A stretch of 19,479 bases of DNA from Saccoglossus kowalevskii. Lineage: Eukaryota; Hemichordata; Enteropneusta; Harrimaniidae. This document shows positions 10,526 through 19,479 of the stretch, one piece after another. The translations under genes were made by a program, and so were the position numbers. The stretch covers positions 434,449 through 453,927 of the forward strand of contig NW_003155737.1 in assembly GCF_000003605.2 (NCBI RefSeq), given 5' to 3'. A model generated the notes under the pieces. The model was not told where the DNA came from. It saw only the letters and a list, made by a program, of their open reading frames with translations, and did not search any database. Position 1 is the stretch's first letter. Every line of letters starts with the position of its first letter.

Positions 10526-11456
10526 CTAAAATAAAGAAGTGTCAATTTATGAGCTAAAATAATTACCTAATTTTCAAATATATGACCTCTGAATGTCACG
10601 CTTTCAGAGAATACATCCAGTTGTCATTAAAGTATAAGGCCCAGAAAATAAGTTTCTAGTCAATTTGTTTTCAAAAATTGGAGCGCATACCCGTCCTTTC
10701 ATTATTTTTAAATCGTAATAGTAATTGTGCTTTTATTGTTGTCACTGTTCATGAAAATTTAATTTTTAACAGAAACACATAATGATCAGACAGTGCCAGG
10801 ATGTGTGACCTTTTGAGGTCATGCATGAGAACTAGCAGAAAATTAGATAATTATTCAATGCATCCTGAAAAAAGAAGCTATTCATTTCACATTACCTTGA
10901 GATTCAGTCAAATTAACTATCTATTTCAAAAGATCTTGAAGTCAGAAAATTAGTATTCATAGCTTCTATTTCATGTATCCTATTGACTGGTATTTAATAT
11001 TACATAAATGCCCAATACGCCTGCTTGTATTGAACCCACAGAGATTGCTTTACCATATCTTCCTAGACATCATGCATAGTTTTCATAAGTAGGCATACAA
11101 CTTAGGTAATAACTTAACAATGCTATGATGTAATGAATTCATTAATTAATTTTATAAGAATGGTTTAGCAACCACAGTTCTCATTTGCTCTCTTTATCTT
11201 AAATACAGTATTATATATATTTTTATAAATCTGGAAGTGAAAAAAAATTGAATTCATTGTCTATAAAATGCCATACAAATATATTCAAAAGTGCTAAATT
11301 TGAAGGATTTGTTCACATTGGTTATTTAAAGAACATGATTCAACAGCATGACAGCATATCACTAGAGAAAAAATCACCAAGTTACACAGTAATAAACAAA
11401 TGTGTAATCAAGTAGCACAGTACATGTACATTAAAGGGAGCCATCCAGCCCTCAAC

Positions 11457-11669
11457 TACTGTAGAATATTATTTTCGCTTGGAATTTATTTTCGCTATTT
11501 TCGCTGAAGGGATGATTCCGTGTGAAAATAAAATCCAGCGAATATACTTTTTTCCCTATATATTTATCATTCAACTCATCAAAATCAGTGAAAATAAATT
11601 CCATACAAAACATCCAAAGCGTCTTTTCAGTGAAAATTAATTCCAGCTAAAATAAATTATTTTACAGTA
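11457..11669. mobile_element. MITE-like element with inverted ends, TATTTTCGC-rich
   Basis: This 213-base segment begins TACTGTAGAATATTATTTTC and ends with the complement of TACTGTAAAATAATTTATTT. The arms stay similar for about 40 bases, through GGAATTTATTTTCGCT on the left and GGAATTAATTTTCACT on the right. TTTTCGCT-type words recur inside in both directions. There is no coding capacity, so it would depend on a transposase elsewhere. The outer TA could be a target duplication, as in Tc1/mariner-type elements (inference). Similar TATTTTCGC elements are, from memory, common in bivalve genomes. Confidence 0.75.
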
Positions 11670-12067
11670 TGCCAAAATAGTTGTTTGGGATGAATAGTTT
11701 TTTTTTTTTAGTTTTTTTTATATCTATAATATTTTGTTTGTTTGTTGTTGTTTCTCCCTTTAATAAACATTATTATACGTAACGAACACAATAACTCCTA
11801 ATATTATACATCTGTCACCATAATGCCATAAGTTACAGCTTGCCGTAATTTTGCTGAATTTTACGAGGGTATTTTCATCCTGCCATATTAGGATATGCGA
11901 GTTCCAAATATTGAATTATTACGCATGTTAGCGTCCTCTAATAATAAAAACAAACAGGGCTGCCACCAGAGTTTGACCAGACCTCCACACAAAGAAGTTC
12001 GCTGATTCTGTTCTAAACTTTTTGGATTTCGGCATTTCCATGATGTATCATTGGGAGGAAAAGATGT

Positions 12068-12199
12068 ATAATAATAAGGTTATTACGAGGATACCGTAAT
12101 ATATGCATTCAGACAGTATGCCATCGCATCGACAATACTCCCGCTGTACTGTCTTTGTGCATACTTTACGGTATTCTCATAATAACCTCATATTATTCT
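12068..12199. mobile_element. foldback MITE-like element, 132 bases
   Basis: The left arm (AAGGTTATTACGAGGATACC, then GTAATATATGCATTCAGACA) pairs with the right arm, whose complement reads GAGGTTATTATGAGAATACC, then GTAAAGTATGCACAAAGACA. The arms are about 55 bases with a short centre, so nearly the whole element can fold on itself. No open frame is present. Related right-arm pieces lie at 6397-6459 and 13692-13756, supporting a dispersed family. Confidence 0.8.
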
Positions 12200-12729
12200 C
12201 AATTGAGGATTTTAAATATTCAAATATCCTCAAGCAAAATAATAGATTTTTTTACATGTTGATGAACACTTAGCAATATGTGTATTTTTGTAACATATTA
12301 ACAAAATATTCACATGTATTTTAATTTTACCGGTATTTAAATTTGTTAGTTAACACATTTAATTAGCCCTTGACTGGTTTCATTTTAAAATTAACAAAAA
12401 AAAAGTTCATTTTTTAATGTGTAGTTGATTGTAATCTTTACAAGGCAGACCATTTCTTTTCTCACTCAAAGCTATTGATTCACAATTTGTTCCCCCTACT
12501 AATGATAAATGACATTTTCAGTTGCTAATAGAAAGATAAAAGAAATGCAATTTATTGGTTGATGTAATCCTTGGAGAATGCTTGATTGAACATTTTTTGA
12601 TGATTATTTCCGTTTATATAGGTCAAACTGAGATGGTGACAATATGGTAATGAAGAAAGACGTCTTGAACCGAGAAAGAGTATGATCAGTATGATTTATG
12701 GATTGATTTTATGTGATTACGTAGCTTAC

Positions 12730-12818
12730 CATTCCCTTTAAATCATTACTCTTAGGTACGCCAACTGCATAGTCGTCGAGACGATCAGGTGTGAAGTCAC
12801 CAACTGCAACGGAGTACC
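12730..12818 (-). CDS. integrin alpha exon (propeller blade 4, FG-GAP repeat)
   Basis: This 89-base exon lies between an acceptor ending in CAATGCAG and a donor GTAAGC. Two bases complete a Gly codon, then it reads YSVAVGDFTPDRLDDYAVGV followed by PKSNDLKGM, ending in phase 0. This is a clear FG-GAP unit: GYSVAVGDF is the outer strand, DFTPDRLDD sits where the family has the calcium loop DxNxDGxDD, and AVGVP replaces the usual VxGxP. The third loop position is Thr instead of the common Asn, and Pro replaces Gly, so calcium binding at this blade may be weaker than usual (inference). The LKGM end matches the TLGM/GMV strand that starts the next turn in alpha-V-like subunits. Confidence 0.95.
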
Positions 12819-13290
12819 CTGCATTGAGAGAATGGATAAGTATGTAATGCTATCTGGCTTCCTTTCATTCTGTGTCTACACTTAAGGGGCACCTGTAAAT
12901 AGTATTGGTGAATGTTAGCCTGTTTGACATTTAGCTTGCCTAAGACTGGCCCGAATTTTTTGTTTGTTGAATAAACAATACTAAAATTTGGTTTGTTTTT
13001 ACTTAATCAAAACGTCATTATTCAGGCCGACGTAAAGCGTTCTGTTTCCTTTGAAATGCAGATTTGTTACATCAGAAATGTCCAACATGGCATTTTTCTG
13101 TATTTCTGTATTTACATACCCAAGACCAGAAGACATAGTTTGCATCATGGCTATTTTAAGTCATGGATGGCAGTAGAGTGGGTACAAACAAACTGTTCCA
13201 TTTGATTTGGAATTATGGTTTGTTTTGAATTATTGAACTGATACTTGGTGACAGTGGTGAGTTTTCAGGACATGGGAAAAAATCAAATAT

Positions 13291-13522
13291 CGCTTTACAA
13301 TCCACCCACATAAGTCTCAACTTTCTTTTCACTTGTGCTGTCGTTTTACAGTATCTCGTAACTGAGTTGTAATCTTTTTGTGTTGAATTTGCTTTTCTGT
13401 TTAAAATTAGTGCTTTAAAATCCACCCACATAAGTCTCAACTTTCTTTTCACGTGTGTTGCCATTTTTCAGTATCTCGTAACCAAGCTGTAATCTTTTTG
13501 TGTTGAATTTGGTTTTCTGTTC
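13291..13522. repeat. 120-base tandem duplication, two copies
   Basis: Two copies start at 13291 and 13411 with a period of exactly 120 bases. They share long identical blocks (TCCACCCACATAAGTCTCAA, CAGTATCTCGTAAC, TAATCTTTTTGTGTTGAATT) and differ at about ten of 111 compared positions. Because 120 is a multiple of three, the minus strand has an open frame with a repeated VKRKLRLMWVD segment. It has no known domain and I treat it as a consequence of the repeat. Confidence 0.9.
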
Positions 13523-13691
13523 ATACAACAATCAATTACATTTTTTTTTTCTGCAGTCAAATTGATTAGTCAACAATAGTGGCGAGTAAGTAATCTGTTG
13601 CTTTTTCATATTGTAGTTAAGCCAGCCTGATTAGTCAGTTCAATGTTATCTTGAATTTTGATAGGACAAATTTTTTTGGCTGATCTGACTT

Positions 13692-13756
13692 CGGTTGATA
13701 TTATCGTCATACTGCCTTCCTGCATAATTTGTGGTATTATAGTAATAATCTCATAT
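13692..13756 (+). repeat. half-copy of the 12.1 kb foldback family
   Basis: GTTGATATTATCGTCATACT, TGCATAATTTGTGGTATTAT and AGTAATAATCTCATA follow the same order as the right arm of the 12068-12199 element and the 6397-6459 fragment. No convincing left arm is seen to its left. Confidence 0.55.
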
Positions 13757-15897
13757 GAGATGTGTTAAATTTTTCAGATATATTAAACTATATAAATGTA
13801 GGCCCTATACATATACATGTAATTGTTTCTCTGACGTCTAATGTCTACTTTCTCATCCTAGTAGTAACATCATGGTGCCATTTATGGGTGTCTATTTTCT
13901 TGTTTTCTTGAAGAAGTTAGTTACAGTACCATAACAATATAGAATTCAAAATCTTTTTATCAACAATTTGGAAATCATGGGATTTACAGAAAATATGTAA
14001 AAACTTCTGGCAGTGAAAAGTTAACAAATCTTTGCTTTTATCAAGTCATTGCATTAATGTTAATAGCAGAAACTGACAAATGTGAAATTTACTGTATATC
14101 AATTGGTCGTATTTCTAGCCTATCAGAGCCTATATATTCCTTGATACAGTTATGTATCCTGTACAGAAATAAAAGGAAGCCATTTTCTAAGACAGAGACA
14201 CAGGCTTGCTTCAATATATTTTAAAGTTTTTTTTATAGCATATACCGGTAGGTAATTTCCCCCTTGGTTGTTGAAGTATACTTCCTGTCTGCTTGAAATG
14301 TGAACATAAACAATTTAGAACCTGGTGCCTCTAATTCACAGACATCTGAGATTCAGCCAGCTGTAATTCTGCTTAATCTCAAACAGAAAGTTATTCAACA
14401 AATGGCAGTCTGCAAAGAATTGTTCAATTGTAGGTTTAATGGACTTGCAGGTTTCACCATTAATTCCAGGATCACATTGTGACGACAGTATTGAAAATAG
14501 AAAAGTAATTTAGAATAAATATTAATAAAATGTTTTAATAGCTTTCCCATAAGACTGCAGTAATATACTTTCTGATAAAGAGTGTTATCATTTGTACTGT
14601 GCTTCAAAGACTAATCTGCTAAATTTATAATGCAAGAAACACTATCTATTCAACCAAAACAAAGTACTCGACCATATTATCATAATTAAAACAACGTTTT
14701 TAGTATATCTCTATTTTACATATTTGGTTTATATATACCAACAGCTATCAATTTGTTTGCTGTATTACAGTGAAGGGCAGAAAGCTGTGGTTGTTACAAA
14801 TACTTTATAAATATGCATTTCACTGTACAGAAAGTGTATTATGCAATGTAAAGTGTTAACCTAGTAAAACATTTACCAATATCACATGCATGATTGACTC
14901 TGAACTCATCTATAATGGTTTCCTACTGATCCAGACATCTTTTCAATTATTACAATAATGGCCTATTTGTCCCCGTTAACAACCACTTTTCCTGCACCTT
15001 CCATTAAGTTACACTTCATTCTCCCATTATTATTATTAATAAAACAATCATCATACACATTACAATGTAACAATAATTATGGTATACATGTACTGATGAT
15101 GAATTATAATTTGTACATAGCCTTAAGATGGGGTTTTATGGGATCATAATATAATTAATTGTCCCATTCCCAAAACAGGTAGTAGCAATCCATCATTTCA
15201 CTTCAGGAAATGTCAGAGGAAATGTTATTAATAAAAAATTCCCATTTCATTTATTTTAGTACGATGTACATTATACATGTATGATTTTGAGTCGTTGCTC
15301 CTGAATTTGTAAAATATTCTAAAATGAGATAGTTAATTTTACATTTTCTTACTTGATGCAAAAATGCCCTGATAATAGTTCAATAATAGTTCACATAGTG
15401 CTAGTAAATCAAACAAGCCTCACACAGTATTAAAGATCTATTCTTGAAATAGTCAATCAATCATTTTACAATCATTTTTTAATCATGACAGCTTTAATTT
15501 TAACCAAGCAAAATATTTCTGTTACCAAAATAACACAAGAACAAATTAGAAAAACTGCAGTTTCATTGTTCATTTGTCTTGCAGACATGGCCCCACAGGT
15601 GATAGATTGCAGTTCTGGGTTATTTGGTAAAGCCTTCAGGTGGTCCACTTGAGGTGACCACAACAGGTGATCCAGCTTGACTCAGCAAAACACTGTTGTT
15701 ACTGTAGTGTTTTCATTATGTTGCTGACAGAGACAGAGTGTCAACATTATCAGCAGGACCCAGGGAAATGTGAACACATCAGAATTGCCCCCACTGATTG
15801 ACAATGCATCACACGTCAGATCTGACTGGTATAGGGTGTGTCACATGATATACTGGTCTGGATACCCAAGTGTTGCTCCTTGAGTTCCCATGTTTGT

Positions 15898-16013
15898 AAT
15901 GCTTGATGGTCAACCATGATTAACACCCATAGCTATGGTCAGAACTTTCAGGATAGTTGAGCTGTTGTGTGAATACTTTCATGGCTATGGGCTGTATTTA
16001 TAGTCAAGCATGG
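15898..16013. repeat. imperfect foldback, possible small element
   Basis: TGCTTGA at 15900-15906 pairs with TCAAGCA at 16004-16010, and CCCATAGC at 15926-15933 pairs with GCTATGGG at 15984-15991; partial matches lie between them. The surrounding 15.6-16.2 kb is less AT-rich than the rest of the intron. It may be an aged foldback transposon or a longer repeat whose ends I cannot place. Confidence 0.4.
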
Positions 16014-16925
16014 TACACGTATATGATGTTTGCCTGCATGTTATCATGTTATCATGATGGTTATACATGTGTACTCATCCCATGTAATTTCAATTTCAGT
16101 GCTAATTGGCTTTCTCCAAGACTCTTCTAATGGTTATTTGCTGTGTGATTACATGATGGTCAATTCTGGCTTGAAAGTTTACAATAAATGTCATGAAAAT
16201 GGTAGCTCATAGCCACATCACCATAAATGGTAGAACTAGCATGGTTATAGGGAATAATTTCAAAAAATTCCAGCAATGATTGCCTCCACTGTTTTGCATC
16301 TATAAGAACAAACTCATGGTTTTTTTTTTCAGATCTAAAAATGAATTTATATTTTCATTGTATTCTTTTTTTGCTAATCTGGTGAGGATAACAGTTCAAT
16401 AAATACAAATGTATGTGGTCATATAAAAGTGTTTTTACAAAAAGCAATAACTCATCCTAGTCTAGTCAATTAATTCCCTATAGATTGAAACTGATCCATG
16501 TTAATTAAATTTAATTAAAAGCATCAGATTAGAATGTCATTGCAACAGAATTTATGGAATGATTGTGTTTAACATCCCACATTCCAGCCCTGACCAAGCA
16601 AAATGCCAGAGTTGTTGCACCACATCATGTTTGATATGGGTCCCATCCTCAGCACATACTATGTTTACAAAATACAATTTACTACCTTATACTAAAAAAC
16701 ATTTGGATATTTAGAGTACTAACAAATTCCCACTTCCGGTTTGGTTAGACTTAAAACACACCACGAATATTCACTTTTGAGATATAATTTTTGGTATGTG
16801 TTGGTTCTTGGATATTTGATTAAGAAATAAATAATTGTATAAAGTAGCATATTAAACTTTTGTGTAAACAAAATGAGTCAGACTCATCTAAATCATACAT
16901 GATGCATGATGAGGCTTTTTTTTTT

Positions 16926-17151
16926 GCTCTACCCCTCCCCAAAACACAATGTGGCAGCTCTACCCCCCCCCCAAGTGTTGCGGCTCTACATACACACACA
17001 CCCAAAAAAGAAGTGTTGCAGCTCCCCCCCAAAAAAAGAAGTGTTGCAGCTCGACACCCCACCCCCCAAAGAAGTGTTGCAGCTCGACACCCCACCCCCA
17101 AAGAAGTGTTGCAGCTCAACACCCCCCCCCCCCTCCAAAAAAAAAAAAAAA
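16926..17151. repeat. C-run/A-run minisatellite, about five units
   Basis: Units beginning AAGTGTTGCRGCTC start at 16973, 17011, 17039, 17072 and 17104, spaced 28-38 bases apart. Each is followed by C-runs (up to 12, at 17122-17133) and then A-runs. A degenerate leading copy with AATGTGGCAGCTC lies near 16948, and AACACAATGTGG recurs at both ends. The minus strand, which is sense for the integrin transcript, is rich in G-runs. Pro/Ser/Cys-rich frames across it are products of the repeat. Run lengths here are prone to sequencing error. Confidence 0.88.
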
Positions 17152-18660
17152 CACAATGTGGAAGTAAAAGCTAAACAACTGTAATATAAAGTTAATGAGG
17201 TTCAATTGATCCAGTGTTGTTGTGTTTTTTTTGATTAATTCTAAAAATACTCAAAGATAATATAAAATCTCCTTACTGTAGTCAAATCCAAATTGCTATC
17301 CTATTAAGGCTAAATGTTTGATGAGTATATATAATTAATCATTCATGAGATAGAAATGTGGCAATTTTTATTGTTTTCAATATGTATATCACAGAATTTG
17401 TAGTTTCTCTAATCGAGATCCAGCAATGCAATGAAATAAACATGTAATGACAAATTACTCAGTTGAAAATGGTCTTTTAACTACAGATTACAGCAATTAA
17501 GGGTAATATCAAACCGATGTATTCATGCACTGAATGATAAAACCATCCATGACATAATCTTTATTGTGCAACATCCTTGAAAACAGTGACAAAAATGATT
17601 GTAACAAAGTTATACGGGCAATTTAAAAAGTACTCTCAGTAACTATTCACTAGGTCAAAGAAGACACTAATATCACTTGAAATATTTAGCACAGAAAGAA
17701 ACATTTCCTTTCATGAATCACATCTCTTGGGACAGTTGTGACCTTTTCAAGCTTGCTTACACTGACATTATAATTACGTTTGTTGTCTTGATTGCATAGG
17801 TATCTTTGAAGCATATCCTTAGTTCTTTGAATCTTTCATAACCCCACATCTGAGACCATTGTACTGTTTCAATCACTTCACATTTCACTTTCTTTCTTAC
17901 TTACTTACTGTCACTAACTGTTAAAACTACATGTCCTCTCTCATAATGATCACTACCCTTATAGCTATTTGATTTTAATGCCCATGTACATTTTACATGT
18001 TGTCAGCCGTTTAATTGTCACCAGCAAATATGTTTGTGGTTTGATTAAAACAAAACTCTGACTTCCAAAAATTTTTCTCTCACCAAATTAAGGCAGCTAT
18101 TTCAACAATAATTTATGTTTGTGTTTTTTTTTTCGATTTTTTGTTGTTGCTTTAATTTTTGGCTTAAATTAATGAAAAATGTTAATTACAAAAAACAGTT
18201 TTCCCACTTTAAGTAAACTAATTTTGCATAACAAAAAAAATATTACAAGTTTAACATTGAAGCATTTATTAATTCTCACAAACTATTTTCATTTTTAAAT
18301 TCACCACATATCTAGATGCAACTGACAAAATAGATGGGTAAGATGAACTGCTACTGTATTGCATTGCAATGATATCAACATCTCTCATGAATGCTACATA
18401 AGATGGTTAATTAAACAAGTGTAATGCTATGCATCAATGCTAGTTATATATAAAGTCAACAACAATCATACATTCTGTATGATTAATATAACACACTCTC
18501 AGTCAAGAAATGTTCTTATAACTAATGCTTTTCTAAATTTCCATTCAAATTCAATAATAATAATAATAGTACACAAAAGTTGAAATAGACAATGATTTCC
18601 AGGTTGCAGTTGGTATATATTGAAGTCAGTTCAGTGATAAAACAGATTTAATGAACTCAC

Positions 18661-18744
18661 CCATGTAGGTGCAGTCATCAGTCACTGGACCTTCTTCTGT
18701 GTACTTTTGGTCAGTATATAGTAGATTCTCAGTATAGACCTGAC
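18661..18744 (-). CDS. integrin alpha exon (end of propeller blade 3, link to blade 4)
   Basis: This 84-base exon is bounded by a T-rich acceptor ending in TTTTTTAG and a donor GTGAGT. It opens with two bases (GT) of a split codon that is Gly if the previous exon ends in G, then reads QVYTENLLYTDQKYTEEGPV and on through TDDCTYM. It ends with one base of the next Gly codon. It contributes the blade 3-4 connection; in vertebrate alphas the preceding exon would supply the GAPGxYYWxG strand, and no such sequence is found between here and the right edge. Its own sequence is weakly diagnostic. The assignment rests on the exact phase match with the next exon, which completes MGYSVAVGDF as in the family's YLGYSVAVGDF. 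A single Cys (in DDCTYM) could be a disulfide partner or an odd feature. Confidence 0.82.
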
Positions 18745-19479
18745 CTAAAAAATGAAAAATGGAATTTCAATACATGTATTAATATTGATAATAATTGTTA
18801 AATTTTGCCCCTGTATAATATAGTGACTCCATCATTTGAATTGATAAGAATATGATGTCATCAAAGTTTTTTTTCAATGTTGTTTGACAATTTTGACAAA
18901 AGCATAGTTAAACAATTTATGCCTTACACTGACTGGCCTTTGAGTTTTTTAGATCCCCCCAAAAAAACATTATGTAGCATACACACAAAAATGTTAAATT
19001 TAATTCCAAGGTTTGAACTTTACAGAGTAGAAGGCCAAGAATGCACAAGGAGTTTACATTTGTAATATTTGAAATACAGATTTGTATATACCGATAGTAT
19101 TCCTAAAACTAGGCAATTTTCAGTAAAAAACATCAGCTCTCTCAACTCTGAAGTTCAATTCCAGCAATTCTCCAAAGTTTGAGTTCAGATTCATACTAAT
19201 CCTCCCTTAAACTTGACTACCTTTGTATGATAAGAAAATAACAGCAATTTAATGTACTAGCCTGGAGAGAAACACAACCACCTGTGAAGATTAACCAAGT
19301 TTCCACAAAGGTGCAGTCAATGTAGTGAATATATCCCATCATTGAATCTCAACAAACTGACCCATTTTGTTTTTCAATATAGATTTGGGTCTACCAATCA
19401 AAGGTTAGATGCAATAACACAAGATTAGACTAAGATATGTTTCCACAATAACCATCAGAATTATACCCAAAATCTTTTT
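18745..19479 (-). other. upstream intron sequence, nothing recognisable
   Basis: This is intron 5' of the first visible integrin exon, AT-rich. I looked on the minus strand for the expected preceding exon (a GAPGxYYW-like strand ending in phase 1) and found none. No repeat or RNA gene is evident. Confidence 0.6.

Larger units (their letters stand above)
10526..12729 (-). other. integrin intron (2204 bases) carrying two MITE-like elements
   Basis: This is a phase 0 intron with donor GTAAGC and acceptor TTTTAG on the minus strand. It holds the inverted-repeat elements at 11457-11669 and 12068-12199, with T-runs near 11699-11720 between them. The remainder is AT-rich with no feature I can identify. 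Confidence 0.8.
12819..18660 (-). other. large integrin intron (5842 bases) with several repeat elements
   Basis: The flanking exons join perfectly in phase (G|GG), so no coding sequence needs to be missing here. It contains the 120-base tandem duplication, a half-copy of the 12.1 kb foldback family, an imperfect foldback at 15.9 kb and a C/A-run repeat cluster at 17 kb, each listed separately. The rest is AT-rich sequence with poly-T tracts, for example near 13543 and 18127. Open frames in it are short and lack recognisable domains. Confidence 0.8.
7202..18744 (-). other. integrin alpha gene, five internal exons and their introns (partial gene)
   Basis: This is the visible part of one gene transcribed right to left, reconstructed from five exons with consistent splice phases. 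Integrin alpha subunits are type I membrane proteins that pair with a beta subunit and bind extracellular matrix or cell-surface ligands through a seven-bladed propeller. The joined exons contain the family's FG-GAP repeats: GYSVAVGDF (blade 4), [15 protein letters not shown] with VIVGAPYF (blade 5), and RFGTAVAAIKDINQD (blade 6). Introns between them are 5842, 2204, 850 and 2158 bases. The gene is incomplete at both ends: the first exon starts with two bases of a split codon and the last ends one base into a codon. The pattern is closest to non-I-domain alphas (the alpha-V/5/8, alpha-4/9 and alpha-3/6/7 types as remembered). I cannot choose a subfamily from about 163 residues. Confidence 0.93.

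Noticed and set aside
13562-13638. Two TGATTAGTCA words as a regulatory pair
   Set aside because: Short words resembling AP-1 sites, with no other supporting signal.
16820-17184. Several Pro/Cys/Ser-rich frames on both strands
   Set aside because: All are translations of the C-run/A-run repeat, in overlapping frames, without a domain or start context.
18745-19479. Preceding integrin exon (GAPGxYYW strand)
   Set aside because: No minus-strand segment with this pattern and a phase 1 donor was found.

Overview
The window looks like a stretch of nuclear genome from an invertebrate animal. It is AT-rich, almost all non-coding, full of simple repeats and short foldback elements, and crossed by one gene on the minus strand whose short exons (84-107 bases) are separated by large introns. 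The only protein-coding gene I can support is an integrin alpha subunit. Five consecutive internal exons, read right to left, lie at 18744-18661, 12818-12730, 10525-10419, 9568-9463 and 7304-7202. They have canonical AG/GT boundaries and matching phases (1-1, 0-0, 2-2, 0-0). Joined, they give 489 bases without a stop, covering the end of beta-propeller blade 3, blades 4 and 5, and the start of blade 6 of the extracellular head. No I-domain is present in this stretch. The start, signal peptide, first blades, leg domains, membrane segment and tail all lie outside the window.

Region by region: 1-7201 is the last visible intron. It holds a GTCCTCGGAA repeat cluster leading into a CA/CTCA microsatellite (56-235), a 12-base inverted repeat (1661-1722), a 77-base tandem repeat (1921-2095) and an 18-copy, 27-base minisatellite (3533-4017). 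The intron at 7305-9462 holds a small open frame with a CxxC motif. The intron at 9569-10418 holds what looks like the 3' tail of a LINE-type retroposon ending in (ATT)9. The intron at 10526-12729 holds two MITE-like elements with inverted ends (11457-11669 and 12068-12199). The intron at 12819-18660 holds a 120-base tandem duplication, a half-copy of the second MITE family, an imperfect foldback near 15.9 kb and a C-run/A-run repeat cluster near 17 kb. The segment 18745-19479 is upstream intron with nothing recognisable.

No rRNA, tRNA, CRISPR array, operon or complete second gene is seen. The frequent TACATGTA-like words and the TATTTTCGC-rich MITE are, from memory, reminiscent of marine invertebrates such as molluscs, but the species cannot be fixed from the sequence. 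The most unusual structure is the 27-base minisatellite. It is GC- and CpG-richer than its surroundings, open in several frames on both strands, and has a core-to-edge gradient of CpG loss. I see no convincing new enzymatic or defence system.
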